A stretch of DNA of 64,000 bases, taken from positions 124,001-188,000 of the forward strand of contig CAJNDS010001079.1 in the NCBI GenBank assembly GCA_905221605.1. The letters are read 5' to 3'. This DNA comes from Symbiodinium natans (taxonomy: Eukaryota; Sar; Dinophyceae; Suessiales; Symbiodiniaceae). The notes under the pieces were generated by a model that did no database searches, was not told the origin of the DNA, and saw only the letters and a program-made list of their open reading frames with translations. Made by a program: the position numbers and the translations under genes. Positions 21,376-31,603 of this stretch are shown here, in pieces (positions within the stretch are counted from its first letter, which is position 1; each line of letters opens with the position of its first letter).

Positions 21376-23121
21376 CTGCACCCCGGGTTTAGGGTTTCGG
21401 GTTTAGGCCGCCCAAAGCCCTTAAAAGCTCGAACCCCCCCGCCCCCCGAAACCGCGAAACACCTGAAGCTCTAAAGCCTCAACACTCAGAGCTCAACACC
21501 CTAAAAGTTATTGCTGGCTTCTTGGTTTAGGGTTTGGGGTTTAGTCTCTTGAAATGCACTGATATGTGGATCACGGCTCAAGGGCCAGCATGTCATATGC
21601 CAGGCAGCGGCACAGAAACCACACCGCTCAAGCAAAAGCCAAGCGAGCCACCGATATTTCCCCTAAACCCTCCCCCCCCCTCCCCCAAGCCGTTTCACTT
21701 ACCAGCTTTGTATCCCACGCCAAAAAAGCTAAAGTTCTTCCAGCCCTCAACCTCACAGATCTTGAGCTACATGTGCGTTCTATAGGTACTATAGGGGCTT
21801 TGGGCTTTTTAAAGGTTTAGGGTCTAGGGTCTAGGGTCTAGGGTCTAGGGTTTAGGGTTTAGGGTTTAGGGTTTAGGGTAAGAAGACAAGTACCCAGAAG
21901 CTAGTAAAGCAGAAGCGTGTGCCGCTCCAGCGCTCAGAATATACAGCCTGTCCATCCGGAGCTTCTTTTTGGTTTAGGGTTTAGGGATTAGGGTTTTGGG
22001 TGCTTCCTTGAACTCCTATGACCCGAGAGGTTTTGGGGTTTAGGGTTCAGGCCCAATCCTCGAACTTAACAATCCACCTATGAACTCTAGACACTCCGGG
22101 TTTTTGGTGGATTTGTGCCTTAGGGTTTAGGGCTTTGGGGCTCCAATTTTTCTTTGGGGTACTCTGTGCACCTACAGCTCCTACTCTGCAATTTGGGCAG
22201 TGATCACCTCCTTCTACGTAGCAGATGGAGCCCTCAAGCTCGCCCCCTCAGAGACATCACTTGGCTGCACTGAGCAGGGTTTCTATAAGTCTAGTTGTTA
22301 GCTGCCTTATTAAGAAGCCCAATAAACCCACCCTAAACCCTAATCCCTAATCCCTAAACCCTAAAGGGCTAAGGATCTAAAGTTACAGCAAAGCACCGCA
22401 GAGATCAGAACCCTGAACGGGCCTGAGGTGTGGGCTCCGGCCCCGCGCGGTCTTGGGAGGCAAGGCTTTTGGGGTTTGAAGTTTAGGGTCTAGGGTTCAG
22501 GGCTGAGGGTTCGGGGTTTAGGGTTGAGGGTTTAGGGGTTAGGGTTGGGGGTTTGGGGTTTGGGGTTTCGGGTAAGTTAGAACAGCCTCGCCCTCATTTT
22601 CGATCTGAAGACATGGACCGTTGATCTTCGACTTGTGCTTCCTCCCTGCACCCCCACGATATCTGACTAATTTGATAGGGGTAAGGGTTGTTAGAGTTTA
22701 CGGCTTAGGGTTTTCAGGTGCGCACACTGTAGTTGACCCACTGTTCACCCCAGACCCTCATACAGAGATCTAGCGATCCTTCTTCTCTACCAGTAACTAA
22801 ACACCTAGACCTTAAACCCTAAACCCTTGCGCACCCTCAGCCTTTATTACATCCTACAACAAGGACTCGCACAAAAGAACCCTACACATTCTTCTCAAAA
22901 ACAGGTTGAAGCAGTTGAACAAAAAGCAGGATCGCTACAAATCTTTGTTAGGGGTTCTGGTCCTTTCTTTGAGGGTGGGGGAGGGCGGGCATGCGGGGGG
23001 GGGGGGGGGGGGGTCCTTAAGAAAATTAAGGTCCTGAAACCCTTGCCCTAAACCCTAAACCCTAAACCCTAAACCCTAACCCTAAACCCCAAACCCCAAA
23101 CCCTAAACCCTAAACCCTAAC
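21376..23121. other. intron-like stretch without a firm exon
   Basis: Holds TCTAGGG (21820-21848) and TTTAGGG blocks, the family E copy, a G-run (22996-23013) and a CCCTAAA array (23043-23120). Plus-strand frames at 21534-21820 are interrupted by telomeric repeat and a C-run and are not convincing. Confidence 0.5.
22275..22408. mobile_element. family E element carrying an internal telomeric array
   Basis: After the shared CCCAATAAACCC the copy has about 35 bp of CCCTAAA/CCCTAAT units before rejoining the family sequence AAGGATCTAAAGTTACAG. Copies at 1215-1315 and 61381-61484 lack this insert. Confidence 0.7.
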
Positions 23122-23189
23122 TCTTTGGCCCATCCTCTGAAGCTCCCCGGCATATGTCTAGGACAGCTCGGCAGATGGCCCAGACGGCG
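23122..23189 (-). CDS. candidate exon
   Basis: Acceptor GTGCGCCAG, donor A|GTTAGG at the telomeric array. 22 whole codons with VWAICRAVLDICRGASEDG. The plus strand is open too (RTARQMAQTALAHHLLRL). Confidence 0.48.
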
Positions 23190-23244
23190 CTGGCGCACCA
23201 CCTCTTACGGCTTATCGGGTTCAGGGGTGCAGGGCTTCGGTGGG

Positions 23245-23330
23245 GTTTAGGGTTTAGGGTTTGGGGTTTAGGGTTTGGGGTTTAGGGTTTGGGGTTTAGG
23301 GTTTGGGGTTTAGGGTTTAGGGTTTGGAGT
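23245..23330 (+). repeat. alternating TTTAGGG and TTTGGGG array
   Basis: The two units alternate several times, giving a 14-bp higher-order period. Confidence 0.88.
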
Positions 23331-23340
23331 TTAGGGCTAC

Positions 23341-23387
23341 GATCTTGCCGCTCTTGCGATTGATCTGGGGCTTGGGTTCAGGCACGC
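23341..23387 (-). CDS. candidate exon
   Basis: Acceptor CACCAAG, donor GTAGCC. Enters with 2 nt; 15 whole codons, VPEPKPQINRKSGKI. Confidence 0.5.
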
Positions 23388-23811
23388 CTTGGTGCCCTAA
23401 ACCCTAAACCCCAAACCCCAAACCCTGAACTCTGAACCCTAAACCCTGAACCCTGAACCCTAGACCCTAAACCCCAAACCCCAAACCCCAATCTAACCCA
23501 AAAGCCCCCTGCACAGGTTAACCCAGACTCCTGGGGTGTCCTTTTACGGGGATTCTATTCTATTTGGGGTATAAAACGGGTACCCCCTATTCCGGGAAAT
23601 ACCACAATTCGCTCAAGCACTGGGAGCAGGATGATGATTGCGTGTCTCCCTTGAATTTGACACTGGGTTGACAAGGAGGTTTAGGGTTTGGGGTTTAGGG
23701 CTAGGGTTTAGGGTCCCTAGAACACACTTACACCCCACATCACGAGGCTTCCTTGGAATGTGTATTTTGTGGTTTTAGAGTTCAGGGTTTAGGGCTTAGG
23801 GTTTAGGGTGC

Positions 23812-23881
23812 CTCTACTAGGGGCGTCGACTGAGCTGCCCACATGATGACGATGATCTGCGTCCCGCGCTTGAAGGCGCTC
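23812..23881 (-). CDS. candidate exon
   Basis: Good acceptor GAGCTGTTTTGCCAG; GC donor GCACCC. Enters with 1 nt; 23 whole codons with AFKRGTQIIVIMWAAQSTPL. Confidence 0.58.
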
Positions 23882-24095
23882 CTGGCAAAACAGCTCTTTG
23901 CTTGCATGCAGCAGAAACTCAAGGCGGGCAGGCGTTGAAGGTTGAGGCACAGCAGTGCAACTAGACAAACATCCCCTCCCCCTCAATGGCAGTACACCTG
24001 CCCGATTTTTCCCGCTCGCCCATCAAGGTGAACCTCAAACCCTAAACCCTAAACCCTAAACTCTAAACCCTAAACCCTAAACCCTAATTCTAAAC

Positions 24096-24171
24096 CCAGG
24101 GTGTATTGACATAGCCAAGTCACGGCTTCTCACAGGCGGACTGCATTCCTCAAGCCAAGGGGGCTCCAGGC
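24096..24171 (-). CDS. candidate exon with telomeric splice donor
   Basis: Acceptor CTCTACAAG; donor GTTTAG. Enters with 2 nt, leaves with 2 nt; LEECSPPVRSRDLAMSIHP. A shorter alternative ends at an internal GTGAGA. Confidence 0.5.
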
Positions 24172-24284
24172 CTTGTAGAGCCCTTAGACCCAACAATCTT
24201 GAAGGCACAAAAACCCGAAAAACCCAACATCCTGAACCCGACAACCCTAAAACCCCAAAATCCTGAACCCGAAAACCCGAAAAC

Positions 24285-24345
24285 CCTGCAACAGTCTCCA
24301 CTCAACGCAAGGTGGCAGGAACGCCAGGGAACCTGTCCTCAGTGA
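24285..24345 (-). CDS. candidate exon
   Basis: Acceptor CTCCCAAG, donor GTTTTC. 20 whole codons, LRTGSLAFLPPCVEWRLLQ after the first. Confidence 0.55.
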
Positions 24346-24700
24346 CTTGGGAGGCTCACTTAGTTTAGGGTCCACGGTTTGGGGTTTAGGGTTTCGGGCT
24401 TTTAGGCTGTTTGGGTTCACGGTTTGTGTCAACTTCAGGCTCGAGGGCTTCAGGGCAATGAGGAGGATTGGGGGAATGTTGGGGGCTTTAACTTAGAACG
24501 GATGTCCCCCAAACCTAGAACTGAAATCCTGAACTCCAAACCTTCAACCACGCTTCTACGGCTTCAGGATGTTAGTTGCTGTACTTGGGTTTCGGTTTGG
24601 AGGTCAGTTGCCGTGACTATGGAAGAAGTTCGGCAAGAAGCCTACATCCTTAATCTGGAAAGGAATGAAGAGGTCAGGGGAAGAGATGAGAGGCGGCATG

Positions 24701-25155
24701 TATCTATGCGCCCGCGTTCCGCGCAATCGACCCCCCCCCCCCCCCCCCCAATGTTATTCCCCCCCCCCCATGGTATCCCCATGTATACCCCCACCCCCGC
24801 AAACCCTGCCCGTTAACCCTAGAAACACCACAGACCACATGACCACAGGGGGGCGAGAGAGAAACCCTCAATCTAAACTCCAAACCCTGAACCCTAAGCC
24901 CCAAAACCTAAACCCACCAATGAACCACAGGGGAGAGAAGGGTAAACCCGAAACCTTAACCGCTGTAGTAACCCTGAACCGTAAACCCAGCACGAACCAC
25001 AGGGGGGAGAGGGGAAACAATAAACCTACCATTACCCCAAACCTTGAACCCTAAACTCTAAACCCACCGTGAACCAACGGACCAAGGGGGTCAGAGTGAA
25101 AATCCTGAATTCTACAGCCTAGCCCTGAACCCTAAACCCATGAACCACAGCGGGG
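24701..25155 (+). repeat. left arm of a long inverted duplication
   Basis: Matches the reverse complement of 28815-29212 along nearly its whole length, including TGCGCCCGCGTTCCGC, CCCGTTAACCCTAGAAACAC and GGTCAGAGTGAAAATCC. Within it a motif GAACCACAGGGGGGAGAGGG repeats four times. Confidence 0.8.
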
Positions 25156-25545
25156 GGGAGGGGGATTACCATGGCCGGGGGGGGGGGGGGGGGGTGCGTG
25201 AATGCTGGCTCATATATATATATATATACACACACAGGCTAGACACTTTATGCGCACGAAGTGTCCGTCCCAGTAGAGATGCTAGCGGTTGGCTACCCAC
25301 GATGCGGAGGTTGCGGGTGGAGGTGGGGGGGGGGGGGGTTGGGGCTAGGGCTAAGAGCCACTGCAGCTTTGTTAGGGCTTGGGCTGAAATGGGTTCCTAG
25401 GGGTAGGGGTGGAGGGGTAGGGGGTATATATATATATATATAATGCACATACAGAGCGAGAGCGAGAGAGGGAGAGAGAGAGAGAGGGAGAGGGAGACAG
25501 AGAGCGACATAAATACACACTGCAAATACCCTAAACATAAACCGA
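25140..25545. repeat. simple-repeat cluster
   Basis: G-runs (25178-25194, 25325-25340), (TA)n (25214-25227, 25427-25442) and a GA-rich tract (25457-25502). Plus- and minus-strand frames here are low-complexity artefacts. Confidence 0.85.
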
Positions 25546-26210
25546 AAGAGACCATCATTTTGAACAATTCAATTCGTCCAGTCCTCGGGTGCCAAGTAGC
25601 TAGGGTTTAGGGTTTCGGGTTTAGGGTTTAGGGTTTAGGGTGTAGGGTTTCGGGTTTAGGGTTTAGGGAACTCCCTTTTCTTGGCTTGCGCACTTCGCTT
25701 CGGGTCTGGCTTTCTAACCAAGTATGGGAACGTGGAAGCGAAAGCGACAAAGGCGGGTGCTCATGACCCCATTTGGAGGTTCCGGGACGGCTTAGGGTCT
25801 AGGGTCTAGGGTCTAGGGTTTAGGGTTTAGGGCTTAGGGTTTAGGGCTACGTATAGCCCCCATTGTGTGTTGCAATTTTCAGCCCCCTTTCAGTCCTCTG
25901 AGCAGGGTTTTAAGTAGACTCATAATTGGGGTTAGAAGTACCCATGAACCTCCAAGCAAGGGTCCATGTACTTAGGCTTTAAAGGCGTTCCCATGTACGG
26001 TTTAGGGTTTAGGGTTTAGGGTTTAGGGTTCAGTAGCTTTCGGGCCCAAGTATATACCATGTAGGCACATGGACCCTTCGGGTGGCCAGACGTCTCCAAA
26101 TCTGGCCTGGCACTAAAACAATTTTTGGAACCCTAAACCCTAAACCCATAACTCTAAACCCTAAACCCTAAACCCTAAACCCTAAACCCTACTGCCACCA
26201 ACGGCTTTAC

Positions 26211-26279
26211 CAGGCGGCAGCGGTTCTACGGAATGAGGAAACACAAGGACGGGGCACAAAGTCCTCCGCAGAACTTAGG
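26211..26279 (-). CDS. candidate exon
   Basis: Acceptor TTCGCAG, donor GTAAAG. 22 whole codons with LSSAEDFVPRPCVSSFRRTA. A related but diverged stretch lies at 27615-27710, so the exon or the repeat carrying it may be duplicated. Confidence 0.5.
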
Positions 26280-26587
26280 CTGCGAACAGAATGGAATAGC
26301 ACCCGTGTTCACCCCAAAACCCAAAACCCAAAACCCTAGACCCTAAACCCTAAACCCTAGACCCTAAACCCTAATCCCAGGCTCTGCTGGTTTAGGAGGG
26401 TAGATTTTTTGAATTCCCAGCGCGAAGCGAAACTCCATGCTTCAAAGCGCGCCTGCAAGCCTATACTGAACTTGGAACCCTGGCAAAAACTAGACTTTTT
26501 GAGCTGTTTCTTAGGAACTAAAGTGCCCCAAAAACGAAAACTATTTTCAAGGTATCCCTAAGAGTCTACTATTTGCTGAAGAACCCC

Positions 26588-26588
26588 C

Positions 26589-26620
<32 letters not shown>

Positions 26621-26625
26621 AAAAA
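26588..26625 (+). repeat. C-run fused to A-run
   Basis: About 22 C then 14 A, the complement of the T-G junctions elsewhere. Confidence 0.9.
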
Positions 26626-26782
26626 CAAGATTACCCTTATAAGGAAGCCGGTTTAGGAGCCTCGAGGCGCAAAATTGTAAACCCTAAACCCTAAACCCAA
26701 AAGCCAAAACCCAAAACCCAAAACCCTAAACCCTAAACCCTAAACCCTAATCAGGCTTCAGGCTTAGGGCATATCCCCTAAA

Positions 26783-26900
26783 CTCTAGGTTGCCCAGTAA
26801 TCTAGGATGAAAAAGGGTGCCCTTTTTTGCTTAAAGGGGTTTATAAGGGAACCTAAACCTACCAAAAAGGGAATAAGGGTACTACTGGGCATCCTAGGAG
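26783..26900. mobile_element. family D element, intact copy
   Basis: TAGGTTGCCCAGTAATCTAG at the left mirrors ACTACTGGGCATCCTAGG at the right. The middle carries GGGAACCTAAACCTACC, a short telomere-like seed. Confidence 0.7.
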
Positions 26901-26929
26901 GGCATATCCCCTATACTCCCCTTAGAACC

Positions 26930-27840
26930 TTAAGAAAACTAAAACTTTAAATGCCCTCTTCGGTTTTGTATGTCAACAGAAATAAGATGTAGTTCCCAAG
27001 GGGGGATGTAGTCCTTGGTTGGTTCATGAATTTCGTGGCTTCTCCGCCGCGTCCTTGCACCTGACCAAAATTTTGCGACACACGGGTTGCATGGGCTTTG
27101 GAGTCTGTTTAGAGTTTCGGAACTTGTATGAAAACGACTGTAAGGGCAAAAGAATGACAGAACTAGTAAATTGAGTGACAATCGACTTGTTCTCACGTCC
27201 TAAGACTCTTGAAGCCCTACAATCCCCAGGCTGTGGGGGAGGAAACATTTGCGAGGGATTGCTCCAAACTAGGGTCCCCTTGTACTTGCGTCACACGGCT
27301 CTTCTTATCTATCGACAGGAGCCCCCTGGAAGGAAAGGGTGCCCTGATTTAGAACAAGCCCCCGAACTCCAGGTGTCGGGTAGGTATCCTCACATGATGC
27401 TCGGAGCAAGCTGACTCCGTAGGTCCGATTGAAGCACGTGGGCACCCATGAGGATTCGCGCAGCATCCAACTCGCTACCCTCGGTACCCAAAGAATCTGC
27501 CCTCCTGCGCAAGCAAGCTCCGGCGCAGCATTGGCGGCCCTAAACCCTCAGCCCTAAACGCGAATGTTGGACCTGCGCGCCTGGAGTTAAATACTTTTGG
27601 AACTTGGAACCTTGCGCCACCAACGGTTTGTGTCCAATGTGGTGGTCAATGGTTCACGTAAGCACAGGAGGACAGGATGCAAGGTCCTGCGCAGAACGCA
27701 GGCCACAAAGAAGAAAGAACATCATCAACAACAAGGAGGGGCCCCTTACTATACTAGCTATCGTTAAGGGGACTTTTAGCCGAATTTTAAGATCCTCAAG
27801 AGCCTATTTCGGGTCCTTCTATTTCTACTCATAACAAAGG
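26930..27840. other. unassigned stretch with little telomeric repeat
   Basis: About 0.9 kb of more ordinary sequence. Several short open stretches exist on both strands (for example minus 27024-27248), none with convincing ends. A family F element lies at 27728-27845. Confidence 0.4.
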
Positions 27841-28117
27841 GGCCGGGGAGGGGGGGGGGAGGGCCTTCTTCCTAAACCCTAAACCCTGAACACTGAACCC
27901 TACACCCTCCTGGCTTTGCATGCGCCTGAACAACCCCATTTAATTTGCACCCCCCCCCCCCCCCCCCCGGCCTCGTTTAGGGCTGTAGGCTCTAGGGCGG
28001 CCTCAGTCTATCCGAGGCAAAGCACTCTACAAAACCCTAAACCCTAAACCCTAAACCTTAAACCCTAAACTCTAAGCCCTAAGCCCTAAGCCCTAAACCC
28101 TAAACCCTAAACCCTAC

Positions 28118-28230
28118 TTCTTTTCTCCCGGTCAGTTCACGGCTCCTCTGCACATCCTTCCTCCTGATCAACCCCAAAGCCAGGTTGATAAGACCACGAT
28201 GCCTTTCCAGCATCCAAGGCGCGGCTCGGT
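28118..28230 (-). CDS. candidate exon
   Basis: Acceptor ACCCTAGCAG, donor GAA|GTAGGGTTTAGGG running into telomeric repeat. Enters with 2 nt; 37 whole codons with ERHRGLINLALGLIRRKDVQ. Long, open and helix-like: among the best calls. Confidence 0.62.
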
Positions 28231-28479
28231 CTGCTAGGGTTTAGGGTTTAGGGTTCAGGTTCAGGGTTTAGGGTTCAGGGTTCAGGGTTTAGGGCAAGTT
28301 TAGGGTTTAGGGTCGAGGGGTTCATGGGAGTTTGACGCGAGGGCTCCGAAACAACCCCCCCAGAATAGCAGACTTGATTGGATAGAGGGGCTCCGGACAT
28401 GCCCAGACTAAACGGGTGCCCTAAACCCTAAACCCTAAACCCTAAACCCTAAACCCTAAACCTCCAGGGCTCAGAATGC

Positions 28480-28545
28480 AGGGGACATCCCTGGACGTCT
28501 GGCGGCATCGTTGGCCCAGAGTGCAAACCCCATGAGCTGGGCTCC
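28480..28545 (-). CDS. candidate exon
   Basis: Acceptor GACATGCAG, GC donor. 22 whole codons with GAQLMGFALWANDAARRPG. Confidence 0.55.
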
Positions 28546-28814
28546 CTGCATGTCACTACGGGGCGGTTTGTAAGGTTTAAGGATTAGGGTTTATAGGGTG
28601 TAGGGTTAGGGTTTAGGGTTGAGGGTTTAGGGTTGAGGGATTCGGGTTTAGAGTTTGGGGTCTAGGGTTTAGGGTTTAGGAATTGAAGCTTGAAAGTGGG
28701 GGACCTAGGGTTCTTCATGGGGTTTAGGGTTTATTGGGCGCTTTGCAGTTATACATGCGCCAGCATAGGCGCACGCCCCCCAGTGGTTCATGATGGGTTT
28801 TGGGTTCCCCACCC

Positions 28815-29212
28815 CGCCCCTGTGGTTCATGGTCTGTGGTTCATGGGTTTAGGGTTTAGGGTTCGGCTATAGAGTTCAGGATTTTCACTCTGACCCTTGG
28901 CCCATTGGTTCACGGTGGGTTTACAAGCTTTGGGGCAATGGTAGATTTACGGTTTCCCCTGTCCCTGCTGTTGTTCGTGCTGATGTACGGTTCAGAGTTC
29001 AGGGTTACAGCGGTTCAGGTTTCGGGTTTACCCTTCCTTTTTGTGGTTCATTGGTGGGTTTAGGTTTTAGGGCTTAGGGTTCAGGGTTTAAGTTGAGGGT
29101 CTCTCTCTCTCTCTCTCTCCGTGGTGTTTCTAGGGTTAACGGGCAGGGTTTGGGGGGGAGATACCATTGGGGGGGGGGGGGAGGTCGACTATGCGGAACG
29201 CGGGCGCATATA
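28815..29212 (-). repeat. right arm of a long inverted duplication
   Basis: Reverse-complement partner of 24701-25155, with about 3.7 kb between. It has a (TC)10 run (29100-29120) where the left arm has only GAGAGAG, so the copies have aged separately. Confidence 0.8.
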
Positions 29213-29281
29213 AGGGGGGCATGAGGGGTTGGGTGTGGTTTAGGGTTTAGGGTTGAGGGTCGCGGGTTTAGGGTTTAGCGC

Positions 29282-29363
29282 TTCGGCCCTTCATTTCGGA
29301 TCCATATCTTTTCTGCTGGCAATATGAACCCTGCATGCACCATTCAGGCTCTCTCATCTTGTC
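29282..29363 (-). CDS. candidate exon
   Basis: Acceptor CGGGCCGAG, GC donor. 27 whole codons with EPEWCMQGSYCQQKRYGSE, leaving 1 nt. Last of eight exons (30397 down to here) whose phases can all be matched. Confidence 0.55.
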
Positions 29364-29391
29364 CTCGGCCCGTGAGGGACCCATACTTTTT

Positions 29392-29507
29392 GACCCTCAT
29401 GGTAGCCCAGTATCCATATTACAACAAAAGGCACCCTTTGTTGGGTTGGTACTTTCCAAGGAGGCCTTGAACCAAAACAGGGTAAAGGGTACCACTGGGC
29501 TCCCAAG
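29392..29507. mobile_element. inverted-repeat element, family I, inside an intron
   Basis: TGGTAGCCCAGTATCC at the left against CCACTGGGCTCCCA at the right, with GGCACCCTTT / AAAGGGTACC inside. Lies within the candidate intron 29364-29551. Relatives near 8225-8325 and 30760-30840. Confidence 0.55.
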
Positions 29508-29551
29508 AGATACATGTTAACCCTTGAATGAAGGGCCTTGTTTCAATAGGC

Positions 29552-29603
29552 TTTGGCTGGGATGGTGTCTGCGTTGCAAGATATCAAAGCATGCGAGTAG
29601 AGC
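29552..29603 (-). CDS. candidate exon
   Basis: Acceptor TGATCCAG, GC donor. Enters with 1 nt; 17 whole codons, LYSHALISCNADTIPAK, chosen over another open frame because it fits both neighbours. Confidence 0.52.
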
Positions 29604-29685
29604 CTGGATCAGTCAACTGTGGCTCCAAAACTGGGATTTAGGGTTTAGGGTTTAGGGGTTAGGCCGAACTGCCGGCCAGAATCAC

Positions 29686-29751
29686 AACTCCCCGACACGC
29701 TGTAACATGGAGCACCGGACATTAACCCGTGTTCGGAAGCCAAAACTCATG
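29686..29751 (-). CDS. candidate exon
   Basis: Acceptor TAGTGTCAG, donor GTGATT. Enters with 1 nt, leaves with 2 nt; RTRVNVRCSMLQRVGE. Confidence 0.55.
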
Positions 29752-29786
29752 CTGACACTACGTCAGCCTTCACAAGCGCAAGACTT

Positions 29787-29910
29787 ACTGTTGGCTAGCA
29801 AGGAATGGGGGAATGAGGTACTCTATATAATCCCTTCAAGGGTGCAAAACAGGGTCCTACTTTTACCTTTTAAGGGGCTTTTTAGGGGCCCTGATTCCCT
29901 GCTAACCAGC
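29787..29910 (-). mobile_element. family H element at the start of an intron
   Basis: On the minus strand it begins GCTGGTTAGCAGGGAATC, supplying a GC donor to the exon ending at 29911, and ends GCTAGCCAACAG. The candidate intron continues 35 bp beyond to the AG at 29752. Confidence 0.6.
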
Positions 29911-29946
29911 AGGAAGAAGAAAGCGGCTGTGAAGTGCTCTGGGCTG
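29911..29946 (-). CDS. candidate short exon
   Basis: Acceptor TTGTCCACAG. Enters with 1 nt, leaves with 2 nt; SPEHFTAAFFF. Confidence 0.48.
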
Positions 29947-30018
29947 CTGTGGACAATCCAGGTGGCCTAAACCCTAAACCCTAAACCCTCAACCCAAAGG
30001 TCTTCCTTTCAGCTTCAC

Positions 30019-30054
30019 ATGGGCTGTACATGAAGAGTAGCGGCTACTGGCTTG
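30019..30054 (-). CDS. candidate short exon between two family H elements
   Basis: Acceptor is the CCAACAG end of a family H element; donor GTGAAG. Enters with 1 nt, leaves with 2 nt; KPVAATLHVQP. Confidence 0.5.
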
Positions 30055-30152
30055 CTGTTGGCTAGCAGGGAATGAAAAGATTAGGTGCCCTATGAAAACC
30101 CTTTAAGGGATTACATAGGGTACCTCATTTCCCCCATTCCCTAATAACCAGC
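30055..30152 (-). mobile_element. family H element coinciding with a whole intron
   Basis: 98 bp. Minus-strand ends GCTGGTTATTAGGGAATG and CATTCCCTGCTAGCCAACAG are inverted repeats (shown together, the right is written as read). It starts GC, ends AG and joins exons 30153-30185 and 30019-30054 in frame. Confidence 0.65.
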
Positions 30153-30185
30153 AGTACAGCACGCCAGGTGAGGGCAGCACGTACT
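30153..30185 (-). CDS. candidate short exon
   Basis: Acceptor AAATCCCCAG. Enters with 1 nt, leaves with 2 nt; VRAALTWRAV, then a Leu codon split by the family H intron. Confidence 0.5.
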
Positions 30186-30294
30186 CTGGGGATTTCAGGG
30201 GTTGGTGTGCTTTGTGCATATCTAGATGTAGTGGCGTGCTCAAAGAGGCATCTTGAGAACGTTTAGGGTTTAGGGTTTGGGATTTAGGGTTTAC

Positions 30295-30328
30295 TCAGAA
30301 GATGGTTGGAGCGTAGCTGTGGAATAAG
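30295..30328 (-). CDS. candidate short exon
   Basis: Acceptor GTTCCGAAG, donor GTAAAC. Enters with 2 nt, leaves with 2 nt; YSTATLQPSS. Other frames are open. Confidence 0.42.
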
Positions 30329-30374
30329 CTTCGGAACACAATCGGCAAGTCAGAAAGGTGTTTTGATTAAGCAC

Positions 30375-30397
30375 TTGGCCAGCTAGCCTTCTTGCCA
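30375..30397 (-). CDS. candidate micro-exon
   Basis: 23 nt between an excellent acceptor (CAACTCTGCTGTTGCAG) and GTGCTT. Reads GKKASWP, with phases that fit the next exon. Confidence 0.4.
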
Positions 30398-30961
30398 CTG
30401 CAACAGCAGAGTTGAAACCGACGAAGGCGGGAATATGATGGCAGAAACATGCGGCGGGCTTCAAGTCACAAGCTCGTGTTTGCTTTGCACTTTACGATCA
30501 CACGCACTAAGCCGACCTGACAAAGCCCTTGAGATGTTATGGTACCTTGGGGGAGTACTTTGGAGGGCTTGGTGCTGCCAGTCCCTAAACCCCAAACCCT
30601 AAACCCTAAAACCCTAAAACCTCTAAACCCTAAACCCCCTAAAGCCTCTCTTCCCAGGGTCTGTGACGTTGTCTTTCCGAAGGTTATATATAAAGGTCAG
30701 AACCTTGGTAGGCTTTGGGGTTTAGGGTTTGGGCTGGGCTGCAAAAAATAAGGGCACCGTGTGTTTTGGTTGGCTACTCTTTAAGGGAACCTTGAACCAA
30801 AGAAAGGGAAAAGGTACCAAGGAACAGTGGGATCTGTCAGGGTTGTGATCTGTCTAACTACTATAATGATCCAGTATTGGAACCCCCACAAGGGCACCCC
30901 CGCTTCCGGAGCTTCTATACCTTCCCTAGGCATCAGGGCCTAAGCCCTAAACCCTAAGCAC

Positions 30962-31025
30962 CCTGGCATTGAGAAGCCCCGCCGCTGACTCGCCTGTCCC
31001 TTTCCCGAGCCACGCGTGACATAGG
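30962..31025 (-). CDS. candidate exon
   Basis: Acceptor CCGCTTGAG, donor GTGCTT. 21 whole codons with MSRVARERDRRVSGGASQCQ; basic. Confidence 0.55.
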
Positions 31026-31263
31026 CTCAAGCGGGATATACAGGTGATTTCCGACGTATCTACTCAGCCAGAAATGCCTTTGACGTGGCGAGTTCTCATT
31101 AGGTCCTCTTCGAAGGGGTTGCAACTGGGACCTTCGTTCATGAACTTCGGAAACCCTTAACTTTCAACCCCTGAACCCTGACTAAGGGAAGTTACCTGGT
31201 CCCTTTAACATGCTCTCCTATGTAAAGCTTAAACCCGAAACACAACAAACCCTAGACCATGTG

Positions 31264-31480
31264 GGGTTTACGAAGAAAAGGGAGCCCTAAATAGACTCCC
31301 CCAAGAGTAGGATTCCCTTAGAATAATAAGGACCCAAGGAGGTACCCTTATTTTCGGAAACCCCCATACGGGGGGGTTTCCGAAATTAGGGGTACCTCAT
31401 TGGGGCCCTTCTTATAGGGGAATCCTAATATTTGGCGGTCTCTGGTCTCTTTTAGCGGTTCCCTACTTTCGTAAACTCTC
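31264..31480. mobile_element. two family A elements abutting tail to tail
   Basis: GGGTTTACGAAG ... TTTTCGGAAACCCCC is followed at once by GGGGGTTTCCGAAATTAGG ... CTACTTTCGTAAACTCTC. Each is about 105 bp. Confidence 0.65.
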
Positions 31481-31483
31481 ATC

Positions 31484-31485
31484 CA

Positions 31486-31520
<35 letters not shown>

Positions 31521-31552
31521 GTATATAGATAGATAGATAGATAGATGTATAT
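31484..31552. repeat. TA and GATA microsatellite
   Basis: (TA)n, then (ATAG)n. Confidence 0.92.
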
Positions 31553-31603
31553 CTATAGCCTGATCCGGCAGAGTTCATGGGATTCTTATTGGGAACTGAC
31601 CAC

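Noticed and set aside
24424-25054. 130-codon overlapping plus frames
   Set aside because: They run through a C19 tract and the inverted-duplicate repeat; composition changes with the repeat and not with a protein pattern.
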